From CAVWQV01 sp963757115 (GTDB lineage Bacteria; Pseudomonadota; Alphaproteobacteria; Acetobacterales; Acetobacteraceae): 64,000 nucleotides of DNA. Shown in pieces: positions 6,434 to 16,894 of this stretch. The notes under the pieces are model-generated. The model ran no database searches, was not told the origin of the DNA, and worked only from the letters and a program-made list of their open reading frames with translations. Position 1 is the stretch's first letter. Each line of letters opens with the position of its first letter. The DNA is taken from NCBI GenBank assembly GCA_963757115.1, contig CAVWQV010000002.1, positions 46,187 to 110,186 on the forward strand, read 5' to 3'. The translations under genes and the position numbers were made by a program.

Positions 6434-7949
6434 CGGTTCTCCTCAAGCTGTCGTATCGCGCGCAGTCGGCCGCCGGCGCGTGCCGCAATCGCAGCGCCTC
6501 TGGGGTCAGGATGGTGATCAGCGTTGCCGGCTCGCGGCGCCGGGCCAGGATGTTGAGAACGACGTCGCCGGAGTGCACGCCCTCGCGCAGCGCCTCGAGG
6601 CAAGCGGCTTCGACCGCGGGCAACCCGTCGCTCAACACCGTTGCCAGGATCGCCACCATCTGCCGATCGCCATCGGCGCTGCCGGCGAGCTTGCGGCGAA
6701 TCCGTGCCAGTCCTGTCGGCAACGGCCAATCCTTGAACGGCGCGCCGTTACGCAACGCGCCCGGCTTGCGCGCCAGCACCGGCACATAGTGCCAGGGATC
6801 GAACACCGTCTGGTCGCGGCCGAAGCAGCGGTGATGTTCGCCGACTAGCCGGCCGTCCTGGCGCAGCTCGATCCGTTCGGCATAGGCGCGGACCTCGACC
6901 GGGCGCCCGACTGCGTGCGCCGACGCCGAGTAGCGGTTATTGTCGAACCGCACCAGGCAGGTCTTCGATACCGAGGCCGGCACCGCGTGGAACCCGTTGA
7001 AGCGCCCGGCATACGGCACCAGAGCCGGCCGTTCATCCTCGAACACCGACCAAATCGTCTGCTCGCGCAGTTCGGGATGCCGGTGCGCCCGGGCATAGGC
7101 GACGCACTGGTCCAGCAGCCAGGCGTTCAGCTCCTCGAAGCTCTTGACCCGCAGCCGCGGTGTGAAGAACCGCTCGCGTACCAGCCCCACCTGGTTCTCG
7201 ACCTGCCCCTTCTCCCAGCCCGCTGCCGGCGTGCATGCGACCGGCTCGACCAGATAGTGGCTGCACATCTGCAGGAAGCGGCGATTGTAGGCCCGCTCGC
7301 GGCCGACAAAGATCGCATCCACCGCCGTCTTGAGATTGTCGTAGATGCCGCGCGTGCAGGCACCCCGGAAGAAGGCGAACGCCCGGTCGTGGGCGTCAAA
7401 CACCATCTCTTGCGTCTCGCGCGGATAGGCGCGCACGAACAGCATGCGGCTGTGGCAAAGTCGGAGATGCGCCACTTTGACCGTCACCGTGGCGCCGCCG
7501 ATCAGCACGACCTCGTGGCTCCAGTCGAACTGATACGCCTCGCCCGGCGCGAAGCTCAGCGGCACGTATGCCGCCGCCGAAGCCGACGCCTGGCCACGTC
7601 GCCAGGTTCGCGCATAACGCCGCACCGCGTCGTAGCCGCCCGCATAACCCTGGCCGCGCAACGCCTCGAAGATCCGGATCAGCGTCAGCCGCTCCCGGCC
7701 GGGCTTCGCCTCGTTCGCCGCCAGCAGCTGGTCCAGCTCCGCGCGCCACGCCCCAAGCCGCGGCATCGGCTGGAGATCGCGTTCGTAACGAAACGACGTC
7801 GCCTCCGATCGCAGAACCTTGCGAACCACCTTTCGCGAGACGTGCAGCTCCCGGCAGATCGCTTTGATCGACTTGCCTTGCACAAAATGAGCCCGACGGA
7901 TCCGCGCGATCGTCTCCACAACCAGCATCCCGAATCGGCCCTCGCGCAC
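6363..7949 (-). CDS. istA: IS21 transposase IstA (probable frameshift near its end)
   Basis: An IS21-type DDE transposase. The N-terminal helix-turn-helix is FVQGKSIKAICRELHVSRKV (about 22-41). The integrase core has the first Asp in GEAYQFDWSHE, the second in RGIYDNLKTAV and the Glu in GWEKGQVENQVGLVRERFF. A better start is MLVVETIARIRR at 7928. As written the frame runs 71 bases into istB. One extra C near 6452 would give RYDQLEENR and a stop that overlaps the istB start, as expected for IS21, so the long tail is probably an artefact. Confidence 0.9.
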   Translation of the reverse strand: MREGRFGMLVVETIARIRRAHFVQGKSIKAICRELHVSRKVVRKVLRSEATSFRYERDLQPMPRLGAWRAELDQLLAANEAKPGRERLTLIRIFEALRGQGYAGGYDAVRRYARTWRRGQASASAAAYVPLSFAPGEAYQFDWSHEVVLIGGATVTVKVAHLRLCHSRMLFVRAYPRETQEMVFDAHDRAFAFFRGACTRGIYDNLKTAVDAIFVGRERAYNRRFLQMCSHYLVEPVACTPAAGWEKGQVENQVGLVRERFFTPRLRVKSFEELNAWLLDQCVAYARAHRHPELREQTIWSVFEDERPALVPYAGRFNGFHAVPASVSKTCLVRFDNNRYSASAHAVGRPVEVRAYAERIELRQDGRLVGEHHRCFGRDQTVFDPWHYVPVLARKPGALRNGAPFKDWPLPTGLARIRRKLAGSADGDRQMVAILATVLSDGLPAVEAACLEALREGVHSGDVVLNILARRREPATLITILTPEALRLRHAPAADCARYDSLRRTGDGALRNPERHVGAEAVRHEGCL

Positions 7950-7974
7950 GTCCCGAGAGCCACCGTGAACCTCA

Positions 7975-8043
7975 CTGTCAGAGGGGTCCCGTTTGGACGC
8001 CGATCACCCCGCCAACGGGGTCCCTATTCCACGCCGGTTCACA
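7975..8043. repeat. IS21 right end with paired terminal repeats
   Basis: The mirror of the left end: GGGACC-type blocks and GGACGCCGAT inside, ending CCGGTTCACA at 8043. The outer and inner repeats are about 30-35 bases apart. Confidence 0.72.
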
Positions 8044-8764
8044 CCAAGCGTATCAAGCACGTGCAGCAGGTCGGCGTCGGTGAGGCCGTCCCACTCGTTG
8101 GGCGGCTTATCGGGCACGGCACGCCGCCCGGGCGCCATCTTAGGCGACGTGGGCTGCGCTTCTTGGCGCACCCTGCGGTTCCGGTGCCGCTGCCGACGCC
8201 AACCTGCCGGGCGACCTTGTGAACCCCAGTGCCGCCCGCCAGCGCGGCCCGTATGGCGGCCTCCTTGTCCGGAGCGATGCGAGCCCGCCCGAGCTGCTTG
8301 CCTGCCGCCTTGGCTCGATCCAGCCCCGCCTTGACGCGTGCCTGGATCATGCCGCGCTCGAACTCCGCGAACGCGCCCGTGACCTGGAAGAACATCTTGC
8401 CAGTCGGGGTCGTGTTGTCGATCGCCTGCTGATGCAGGAACAGGTCAACGCCTACGGCCTGTAGCTCTTCAGCGTGTCCATGAGATCATCAGCGATCGGC
8501 CGAGCCGGTCGAGCGCCCAGGACCATACAACACCTCGAACTCGCCGCGGTCGGCATCCTTCAACATGGCATCGAGCTGCGGGCGCCCCGTCGCGGCGCTT
8601 GGCGCCACTGGACCCGGCATCTCCATAGGTGGCCGCGATGGACCAGCCGCGTTGCAAGGCGACGACTCCAGCGCCGCACGCTGGTTCGCGATGTCTTGGC
8701 CGCGTGTGCCGACCCGGAGGTAGAGGACCGCACTCCGCTCCCGACGCCGGACCGTGCGACCCAT
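8044..8764 (-). pseudogene. Decayed serine resolvase/invertase
   Basis: Fragments of one serine recombinase in several minus-strand frames. The N-terminal part has SAVLYLRVGTRGQDIANQRA, which matches the catalytic-serine region, but the serine position reads GTRGQ where RVSTxxQ is expected. Then RPQLDAMLKDADRGEFEVL, WALDRLGRSLM, and an intact stretch FFQVTGAFAEFERGMIQARV with the E-helix, followed by a helix-turn-helix (TGVHKVARQVGVGSGT). At least three frame changes separate these. The end is truncated or abutted by IS21 at 8043. Family assignment is solid; loss of function is likely from the missing serine. Confidence 0.75.
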
Positions 8765-8882
8765 ATGGCCGGATATCCCAGCCAACGGGTCCAAGTGGAA
8801 CCCCAAGAGGCCCCAGAACGTCAGGACCTCCGGGCCAAGTGCCAGTATGACGGCTACTGCTATGATTTCGCGCACAAATATG

Positions 8883-8957
8883 TGGAGCGGGCGAAGGGAT
8901 TCGAACCCTCGACCCCAACCTTGGCAAGGTTGTGCTCTACCCCTGAGCTACGCCCGC
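8883..8957 (-). tRNA. tRNA-Gly (anticodon GCC)
   Basis: Reading the minus strand, a GCGGGCG acceptor pairs with CGCCCGC, the D-arm is GCTCAGGGGTAGAGC, the anticodon loop is TTGCCAA giving GCC, and the T-arm is GAGGGTTCGAATCCCTT. The discriminator is T followed by an encoded CCA (8883-8885). It borders the mobile-element region on its left, a common place for islands to integrate. Confidence 0.95.
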
Positions 8958-9036
8958 GCTCCGATCGCCGACGGCCTTCTACGGAGCTTCCAAACCCATT
9001 GCAAGCCGGCCTGTCAAAGCCAGCGCGAGTAGGCCG

Positions 9037-9624
9037 TCACAAAAGGGCGCAAACTTCCTCAAACGCGAAGCGGGGACCCTTCGGCCGCACCCCGGCCGCT
9101 TCGCCATACCCGAGATTAACCAGGAAGTTCGACTTCCAGCCGCGCTCGGCGAGGAACGCCGTGTCGACCTTCGCATTGTCGAAACCCGACATCGCCCCCA
9201 CGTCGAGCCCAAGCGCCCGCGCGGCCATGATGAGATAAGCCCCCTGTAGTGTGCCGTTGCGAAAGGCGGTGGTTTCGGCCAGTTCCTCGTTTTGCGCGTA
9301 CCAGGAGCGCGCGTCCGTGTGAGGAAACAGCCGCGGCAAGTGTTCGTAAAACTTCGGGTCATAGGCGACGATGACTGTCACCGGCGCCGACATGGTCTTT
9401 TCTGTATTGCCGGACGACAAGGCCGGGCGCAGCCGCTCCTTGGCCTCCGGCGTGCGGATGAACAAGAACCGGCCCGGCGAGGCATTGGCCGAGGTCGGCG
9501 CGTGCTTCATTACCTCATAGAGTTCCCGTATCGTGTACTCGGTGACGGGCTCGGCGCTCCACTGGTTGTGCGTTCGCGCCTCCAGAAACAATGTGCGCAG
9601 TGCCGCCTGGTCGACTGCCGGCAT
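9037..9624 (-). CDS. RutE/HadB-type nitroreductase family protein
   Basis: 195 residues from ATG 9624. It is a flavin nitroreductase fold protein very like RutE of E. coli, the malonic semialdehyde reductase of pyrimidine breakdown: conserved blocks are LFLEARTHNQW, ELYEVMKHAPTSANASPGRF, RLRPALSSGNTEKTMSAPVT, LFPHTDARSWYAQN and ALGLDVGAMSGFDN. The length equals that of RutE (196). FMN-binding residues are in the SANASPGR and GAMSGFD parts. The longer upstream frame is read-through, because the ATG overlaps the nfuA stop (TGATG). No other rut genes are nearby, so the substrate is uncertain. Confidence 0.88.
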   Translation of the reverse strand: MPAVDQAALRTLFLEARTHNQWSAEPVTEYTIRELYEVMKHAPTSANASPGRFLFIRTPEAKERLRPALSSGNTEKTMSAPVTVIVAYDPKFYEHLPRLFPHTDARSWYAQNEELAETTAFRNGTLQGAYLIMAARALGLDVGAMSGFDNAKVDTAFLAERGWKSNFLVNLGYGEAAGVRPKGPRFAFEEVCALL

Positions 9625-10184
9625 CAGAACTCGACCTGTTCGACCGCCACCACTTCCGGGACGTAGTGCCGCAGCATGTTCTCGATGCCGTGCTTCAGGG
9701 TGGCACTGGAGGACGGGCAGCCGCTGCAAGAACCCTGCATATGCAGCCGGACCACACCGTCACGGTAGCCGCGGAACACGATGTCGCCGCCATCTCCGGC
9801 CACTGCGGGGCGCACGCGCGTGTCGAGCAGCTCCTTGATCTGATCGACGATTTCGGCGTCCTCGGGGCTGACGTCCTCCTCGAGCAGGTCGTCGGCATCC
9901 CCCTCCAGCACAGGGCGGCCGGCGACGAAATGGTCCATGATGGCGCCCAGCACTCGGGGCTTCAGCGTCGGCCACTCGATCTCGTCCGATTTGGTGACGC
10001 TCACGAAATCGCCGCCCAGGAACACGCGCGCGACGCCACCTAATCCGAACAAGGCCGACGCGAGCGGGCTACGCGCGGCGGAGGCGGCGCTGGCGAAGTC
10101 GGCGGTCGCAAGGCCCATGACCTCGCGACCCGGGAGGAATTTCAAGGTCGCGGGATTAGGCGTGCCTTCGGTCTCGATGAACAT
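9624..10184 (-). CDS. NfuA-type Fe-S cluster carrier
   Basis: A 186-residue protein with an N-terminal Nfu_N domain (MFIETEGTPNPATLKFLPG) and a C-terminal NifU-like domain with the cluster-binding CSGCPSS motif (about 149-155). It delivers 4Fe-4S clusters to target enzymes such as ThiC or MiaB, both encoded in this window. It is complete; the Alphaproteobacteria and mitochondrial Nfu1 form has the same domain order. It is followed with a 1-base overlap by the RutE-like gene. Confidence 0.93.
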   Translation of the reverse strand: MFIETEGTPNPATLKFLPGREVMGLATADFASAASAARSPLASALFGLGGVARVFLGGDFVSVTKSDEIEWPTLKPRVLGAIMDHFVAGRPVLEGDADDLLEEDVSPEDAEIVDQIKELLDTRVRPAVAGDGGDIVFRGYRDGVVRLHMQGSCSGCPSSSATLKHGIENMLRHYVPEVVAVEQVEF

Positions 10185-10291
10185 GGAAGCTCCTGAAGTA
10201 AACGCGCTTGGCGCCTAGCGGCCCGGCCTGGCCGTTATAGTGCTTAGATCGGCAGGGCGGCCGGGGAAGGCAAGGCCTGCCCAGGACGCGC

Positions 10292-11119
10292 TCAGTTCAG
10301 CCTCGCCCGCAGCTCGTCCATGATGGTGCGGGCGCGAGCCGCCGGCTCGCCCTCGGGCACCAGGTCCAGAAAGCGCCCGAAGCAGCGGAGTGCCGCGGCG
10401 ACCTGGTCGAGCCGCTGGTTCATCAGCGCGGCCTCACGCCAAAGCGGAGCGTGGTCGGGCGCGACCCGTAGCATGTCCTCGGCACAGGCGAGCGCCCCCC
10501 GCAGGTCTCGCGCGTGCAACCGGCGCACCTTGATGTTGTTCTGCAACCGCAGCAGAACCGCGCGGGTGCTCATCGGCTGCAACAGCCCGGGGCGCAGCTC
10601 CGCCTTGTCGCCCTCCACCTGCTTCAATAGAGCGCGCAGCGTTCGAGCGTCGAGACTGCTGCCGCCGCTGAAGGGGTCGAGCACGGCCTTGGTGCCCTTG
10701 CCTTGCAGGGCCACGAGGAAGTGGCTCGGGAAGTCCACGCCGTGCGCTTCCCAGTTGGCCGCGCGCGCGGCGTGGAGCCAGAGGATGCCGAGGGCCACGG
10801 GCAGGCCGCGCCGACGCTCCATCACACGGATCAAGTTGGCGTTGGCCAGGTCCTCGTAGGTGTCCGCGTCGCCGCTGTAGGCGTACTCGTCGGCGAGCAG
10901 ACGAGCCAGCGTTGCGGTGCGGGACGCAAGATCGCCAGGCGGCACCTCGGAGGCGAAACGCACGGCATCGCGCGCGAGGTCCGAGAGATGGCGCCGAGCC
11001 GCGTGCCAGTCGCGATCGGGCGCGTCCACTCGTGCGAGCTGCAGGGCCGCCTCGGCGATATCGATCTCGCTGTCAGGCAGCTGCCCGATGGCGTCGAGCG
11101 CCACGCGCGGATCGGACAA
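10292..11119 (-). CDS. SirB1 family protein (transglutaminase-like/TPR)
   Basis: 275 residues. The central part (LANANLIRVMERRRGLPVAL then GILWLHAARAANWEAHGVDF and FPSHFLVAL) matches the SirB1 / transglutaminase-like family, and the C-terminal third is a tetratricopeptide-like helical repeat (AEDMLRVAPDHAPLWREAAL). The family's biochemical role is not established. It has no signal peptide, so it is cytoplasmic. It lies after thiC on the same strand, but with about 80 bases between them it may have its own promoter. Confidence 0.85.
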   Translation of the reverse strand: MSDPRVALDAIGQLPDSEIDIAEAALQLARVDAPDRDWHAARRHLSDLARDAVRFASEVPPGDLASRTATLARLLADEYAYSGDADTYEDLANANLIRVMERRRGLPVALGILWLHAARAANWEAHGVDFPSHFLVALQGKGTKAVLDPFSGGSSLDARTLRALLKQVEGDKAELRPGLLQPMSTRAVLLRLQNNIKVRRLHARDLRGALACAEDMLRVAPDHAPLWREAALMNQRLDQVAAALRCFGRFLDLVPEGEPAARARTIMDELRARLN

Positions 11120-11200
11120 GCGAGCCCTCCCTCCTGGTCGACCAACTATGGGGGCGCGCCGCCCCGGCCCGCAAGCGAGGGCGACGTCGTGCCGCCCTCG

Positions 11201-13036
<1,836 letters not shown>

Positions 13037-13093
13037 AGATGTCTCCTTGCGCGCCGACGGCGGGAAGGGAGGGCTCACGATGGCCTGTTCCCG

Positions 13094-13192
13094 TCCCTCC
13101 GCCGGCATGACCCGGTTCAGGTTCAAGGGTCACCACGCCTCCGTCGCAGCACGGAACGGTGGTATCTCAGCCCCCTGTCGGGGCACCCCTCG
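13094..13192 (-). promoter_or_regulatory. TPP riboswitch (THI element)
   Basis: On the minus strand the conserved THI-box parts are present in order: GGGGTGCC, a CTGAGAT stretch, then CCCTTGAACCTGAACCGG and GTCATGCCGGCGGAGGGA. The aptamer ends about 57 bases before the thiC ATG. In Gram-negative bacteria this type usually acts by hiding the ribosome-binding site, which fits the spacing. The variable stem between CTGAGAT and CCCTTGAACC is well formed. Confidence 0.95.
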
Positions 13193-13276
13193 GATAGCGA
13201 CACGATGGGACGGCCGCTACTTCCTGTCAAACTCGGGCCGCCGAGCCTCCCGGGCGTCACCTGATGAGGCGGGCGG

Positions 13277-14410
13277 TCACCCTACTGGCGTGAGTGTTCG
13301 AGGAAAAACCGCAGCATCTCCCCCGAAGCATCCGGGCCGCTGGGGTCGGTGTACCGAGCCGGCCGGGCTGCCGCCGGACCAGCTATGGCCGGCGCCGTGC
13401 ACCACCCATTGTTCGGATACCGTGCGCCCGTTCAGGCTCCGGACAGTGCGGGTGAAGGCATGGCCGCCGGGAACGCGGCCCTCCAAGACCACCTTTTCCA
13501 GCCGCGATGCACCCGTTCCGGCCAGCTGTGCCACTACCACGTCCGCATTCGACGCGTGCACGGTGTCATCGCGATCCCCGTGGAACACGATCGACGGGAT
13601 GGCGGAGCCGTCCGGCCGCGCCGGGGCCCGACCCGGCCCACTTCGCGCACCCGGGCCGCTACGCATGACCCGAAACGCCGAGGTCATGTCGTGCGCCGCG
13701 CCACAGGCCAGCCCTGAATGCACGCCGACCGCGGCGAAGAGCTCGGGATAGGTGGACGCGAGGATGACCGCGGCCGCCCCGCCGGCGGACAGCCCGGCGA
13801 TGTAGACCCGGCGAGGATCGATCGCATACTCGCCCATTATCGCGCGGGTGATCCCCGCGATCAGCGAGGGCTCGCCGCCACCGCGCCTCTGGTCCTCGGG
13901 GTTGAACCAGTTCCAGCACTTCGAGTGATTCGCAAGCGCGGTCTGCCCGGGATAGGCGACGAAGCACCCGGCAGCCTCGGCCGTTTCGTTCATCCGCGTC
14001 CCCGCCGCGAAGTCATCCGGCGACTGGGTACAACCATGCAGCATGACGACCAGCGGCAAGGGCTGGCCGCGGTAGGCGGTCGGAACATAGAGCTTGTAGG
14101 GGCGAGTTCCAGCGTCGTTGCTGAAGCTCTTGGCAAGGAACGCACCACCGCCCGTGCGGGAGGGCTGCGCCGACCCACGCTCTGCCGCGCCCGATCCGAA
14201 CCAATCCACCAACGTCACACGATCGAGCAGGTCCCGCACGGTATCCGGCAGCGCGCCCAATACGGACTCCGGACCGAGCGGGCGTCCATCCTGCTGCGGC
14301 GTGTCCACCAGCGTCCGCTTGAGAAGTGTGGCAGCCTCGGACAGGCGGCCGGCGCTTGCCAGGCGAGCCGCCTCGAATGCGCCTCGGCGCGCTGAGTTCA
14401 TGAGCTTCAC
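13277..14410 (-). CDS. PHB depolymerase family esterase (frameshift near end)
   Basis: A 377-residue alpha/beta hydrolase of the esterase PHB depolymerase (LpqC-like) family. The nucleophile is in GLSAGG (about 218-223), oxyanion-hole sequence is VVMLHGCTQSPDDFAAGTRM, the Asp is in VFHGDRDDTVH and the His in GAGHSWSGGSPAG. There is no signal peptide, which suggests an intracellular esterase. The C-terminus changes frame: removing one G near 13363 gives YTDPSGPDASGEMLRFFLEH and a stop at 13282, the expected family ending. MNSARRGAF at 14401 is an alternative start. A ribbon-helix-helix gene lies just upstream. Confidence 0.88.
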   Translation of the reverse strand: MKLMNSARRGAFEAARLASAGRLSEAATLLKRTLVDTPQQDGRPLGPESVLGALPDTVRDLLDRVTLVDWFGSGAAERGSAQPSRTGGGAFLAKSFSNDAGTRPYKLYVPTAYRGQPLPLVVMLHGCTQSPDDFAAGTRMNETAEAAGCFVAYPGQTALANHSKCWNWFNPEDQRRGGGEPSLIAGITRAIMGEYAIDPRRVYIAGLSAGGAAAVILASTYPELFAAVGVHSGLACGAAHDMTSAFRVMRSGPGARSGPGRAPARPDGSAIPSIVFHGDRDDTVHASNADVVVAQLAGTGASRLEKVVLEGRVPGGHAFTRTVRSLNGRTVSEQWVVHGAGHSWSGGSPAGSVHRPQRPGCFGGDAAVFPRTLTPVG

Positions 14411-14459
14411 TTTCCGTTTGAGATGGCGGCGAACGAGAGGGATGGCCTGCGATCGCGGG

Positions 14460-14891
14460 TCAGTTCATCCGGTCGGCCAGGGCGGCCTTAACTTCCGCGC
14501 TGGCCTGTAACGCGCCCAGCACGGAAACGGATGCGATCGTCGCGCGGGCGAGATCGGCCGTGACGTCGGACGCGATGCTGGCCAAACCCAGCACGCGGAT
14601 CTCAACCGTCTGGCCGGCGGCGCGCGCCTCTTCGAGTTCTCGGCGGCCATAGTGCCTCGTTCCGAGATCGAGTGCCTTGCGTGCGACCGACTGTCGAATG
14701 GCGCCGGCGTGATGTCCCAGCTGGTTCCGGATCGCGGTGCGGATGAAGTCCGTCCGGTTAGAGTAGAAGCCCTCGCGCACCATCAGGTCGATTTGACCGA
14801 GATCAACAAAGCCGAGATTGAGTGTAAGCTTCTCGCTCTCGGCAATCTTTTGCTTGAGTTCCACAGCTCCAACCATCTTGCCGCCATCCAT
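14460..14891 (-). CDS. Ribbon-helix-helix (CopG-type) protein
   Basis: 143 residues from ATG 14891 (alternatives are an in-frame ATG at 14876 and upstream starts). KLTLNLGFVDLGQIDLMVRE followed by GFYSNRTDFIRTAIRNQLG is a ribbon-helix-helix DNA-binding pattern. The C-terminal half, ELEEARAAGQTVEIRVLGLA, is beta-rich, typical of a longer CopG family seen in Alphaproteobacteria. It could be a regulator; its neighbour downstream on the same strand is the PHB-depolymerase-like esterase, 49 bases away. No toxin gene is adjacent. Confidence 0.75.
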   Translation of the reverse strand: MDGGKMVGAVELKQKIAESEKLTLNLGFVDLGQIDLMVREGFYSNRTDFIRTAIRNQLGHHAGAIRQSVARKALDLGTRHYGRRELEEARAAGQTVEIRVLGLASIASDVTADLARATIASVSVLGALQASAEVKAALADRMN

Positions 14892-14959
14892 GCACCATCC
14901 AGCTAGATGGTAGAGGGAGGCTCGGATTTCAAGCCGCAGAGCGTCGGAACAGTCGGAGA

Positions 14960-16885
14960 TTACAGCTCCACCCGTGTGCCGAGCTCGATGACGCGCTTCG
15001 GCGGAATCCGGAAGTAGTCCGACGCGCTCACAGAATTGCGCGTCATGAAGGCGTAGAGCCGCTCGCGCCACACTGGCAGGTCCGGCCGCAAAGTCGGCAC
15101 CGGCAACTCGCGCCCGAGGAAGAACGACGTTTCGTCGACATCGATATCGAACTCGGCCCGGTGAGCCCGAAGTGCGGTCGGCACATCCGGTGCTTCGGCG
15201 AACCCGAAATGAAGCGCGATTTCGGCAAATCCCTTCGGGAGCGGTTCGACCACCATCCGCTCACTCTCGGGCAGATGCGGGACGCGCTCGGTGACCACGG
15301 CCAGAAGCACGACGCGCTCGTGAAGCACCTTGTTATGCCTTACGTTCTCCGAAAGCGCGTACGGCACCATGCCCTTTCGCGCGGACAGGTAGACGGCCGT
15401 GCCCGAGACGCGGGGCAACCGCGCCTGATCGAGCTGGTCGATGAACGCCGGAAGCGGCAGATTGTCTTCTCCGATTCGCTCGAGCAAAACTGCGCGGCCG
15501 CGCCGCCAGGTGGACATGAGCGTAAACACCACAGCGCCGATCAGTAGCGGGAACCAGCCGCCTTGCGGGATTTTGACCGCGTTGGCGGCGAAGAAGGTCA
15601 GGTCCACGATCCCGAAGAAGCCGATCACGATTGCGGACGAAACGATGCTCCAGTGCCAGACCCGGCGCGCGACGAGGCCGAGCAGCCCCGTGGTGATCAC
15701 CATGGTGCCGGCCACCGCAATTCCGTAAGCGCCGGCGAGGTTGTCGGAAGAACCGAACGCCAGCACCAGCCCGACAACGGAGACCATCAGCAGCCAGTTG
15801 ATCTGCGGAACGTACACCTGGCCGATCGCCTCCTCGGACGTTTGCTCAATGTCGAGCCGCGGCAGGAGGCCAAGCTGCATCGCCTGCTGCGATAGCGAGA
15901 ACGCGCCGGAGATGACGGCCTGGGACGCGATCACGGTCGCGACCGTAGCAAGCAGGACGATCGGGATCAGCGCCCATGACGGAAACAGGCGGAAAAATGG
16001 ACTATCCGCCGCATCTGGATGGGCCAGAACGAGCGCACCCTGGCCGAAATAGTTGAGCGTGAGCGCCGGCATGACGAACAACAACCAATCGATCCTGATC
16101 GGCACGCGACCGAAATGGCCCATGTCGGCGTAAAGCGCTTCTGCCCCCGTCATTGCGAGGAACACCGAGCCGAGCGCGAGGATCCCGCTCCCGCCGTGGT
16201 TGGAGATGAAACCAATCGCATAAAGCGGATTGAATGCCGCCAGCACAGTGGGATTGCCTACGATCTGGACCAGGCCGGCCACCGCAAGGACCGTGAACCA
16301 CACCGCCATAACGGGTCCGAAGAAGAGACCTATCCGTTCGCTACCTCGCTTTTGCAGTGCGAACAACCCGATCAGCACTATCAGCGTGATCGGGATGACA
16401 TAGGGCTTCAGGAGGGTAGTGGCGACTGCCAACCCTTCCACGGCGCTGAGCACGGAAATGGCCGGCGTGATCATCCCGTCGCCGTAGAACAGCGCCGCAC
16501 CCGCGACGCCGACAAGCAACAACGCCACGCGACGACGCTGGTCCGTGACACAGTGGGCAGCAAGTCCGAGCAGCGCCATGATACCGCCCTCGCCGTCATT
16601 GTCGGCGCGCATCACGAAGACAACGTATTTCAGGGTGACGACGACCGTAACCGCCCAGAAGATGAGGGAAAGCAAGCCGAGCACCGTAGGCGCAGCACTG
16701 CTGGCACCGGCTTTGAGACATTCCCGCAGCGTGTAGATGGGGCTGGTCCCAATATCGCCGTAGACGACGCCGAGCGCCCCCACGAGTAGTGCCCGCCGCA
16801 ACGGCCGGGCTGAGGTTGGGCTATCCACGTGCGGCCTACGTTTCTCGTTGGTGGGAGACGCTGCCTCGTTCTCGACGCTGATCAA
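14960..16885 (-). CDS. kup: Kup-type potassium uptake protein
   Basis: A 641-residue inner-membrane potassium/proton symporter. It starts with a 30-residue cytoplasmic tail and then the family signature ALGVVYGDIGTSPIYTLREC. About 12 membrane helices follow; FYGDGMITPAISVLSAVEGL and FGPVMAVWF are conserved. The C-terminal 160 residues are the cytoplasmic domain, ending in SASDYFRIPPKRVIELGTRV. Length and ends match the family, so it is complete. It overlaps no neighbour; the HpaB-family gene lies just upstream, 9 bases away from its start, so they may be co-transcribed. Confidence 0.95.
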   Translation of the reverse strand: MISVENEAASPTNEKRRPHVDSPTSARPLRRALLVGALGVVYGDIGTSPIYTLRECLKAGASSAAPTVLGLLSLIFWAVTVVVTLKYVVFVMRADNDGEGGIMALLGLAAHCVTDQRRRVALLLVGVAGAALFYGDGMITPAISVLSAVEGLAVATTLLKPYVIPITLIVLIGLFALQKRGSERIGLFFGPVMAVWFTVLAVAGLVQIVGNPTVLAAFNPLYAIGFISNHGGSGILALGSVFLAMTGAEALYADMGHFGRVPIRIDWLLFVMPALTLNYFGQGALVLAHPDAADSPFFRLFPSWALIPIVLLATVATVIASQAVISGAFSLSQQAMQLGLLPRLDIEQTSEEAIGQVYVPQINWLLMVSVVGLVLAFGSSDNLAGAYGIAVAGTMVITTGLLGLVARRVWHWSIVSSAIVIGFFGIVDLTFFAANAVKIPQGGWFPLLIGAVVFTLMSTWRRGRAVLLERIGEDNLPLPAFIDQLDQARLPRVSGTAVYLSARKGMVPYALSENVRHNKVLHERVVLLAVVTERVPHLPESERMVVEPLPKGFAEIALHFGFAEAPDVPTALRAHRAEFDIDVDETSFFLGRELPVPTLRPDLPVWRERLYAFMTRNSVSASDYFRIPPKRVIELGTRVEL

Positions 16886-16894
16886 TCAAGGGCT

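Larger units (their letters stand above)
5519..8043 (-). mobile_element. IS21-family insertion sequence
   Basis: A 2525-bp element with istA and istB on the minus strand. Both ends begin TGT and share related sequence (left TGTCAATCGGCGCGCAAAAG, right in reverse TGTGAACCGGCGTGGAATAG). Each end also has a second internal copy containing ATCGGCGTCCAA and GGGACCCCT, which is the multiple terminal repeat layout known for IS21 elements. I could not find a target duplication: the flanks are GTAGGC on the left and CCAAGC on the right. One end may therefore have been reshuffled. The right end abuts a decayed resolvase. Confidence 0.88.

Noticed and set aside
6915..8222. 435-codon plus-strand open frame opposite istA
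   Set aside because: A shadow of the IS21 transposase with no recognisable motif.
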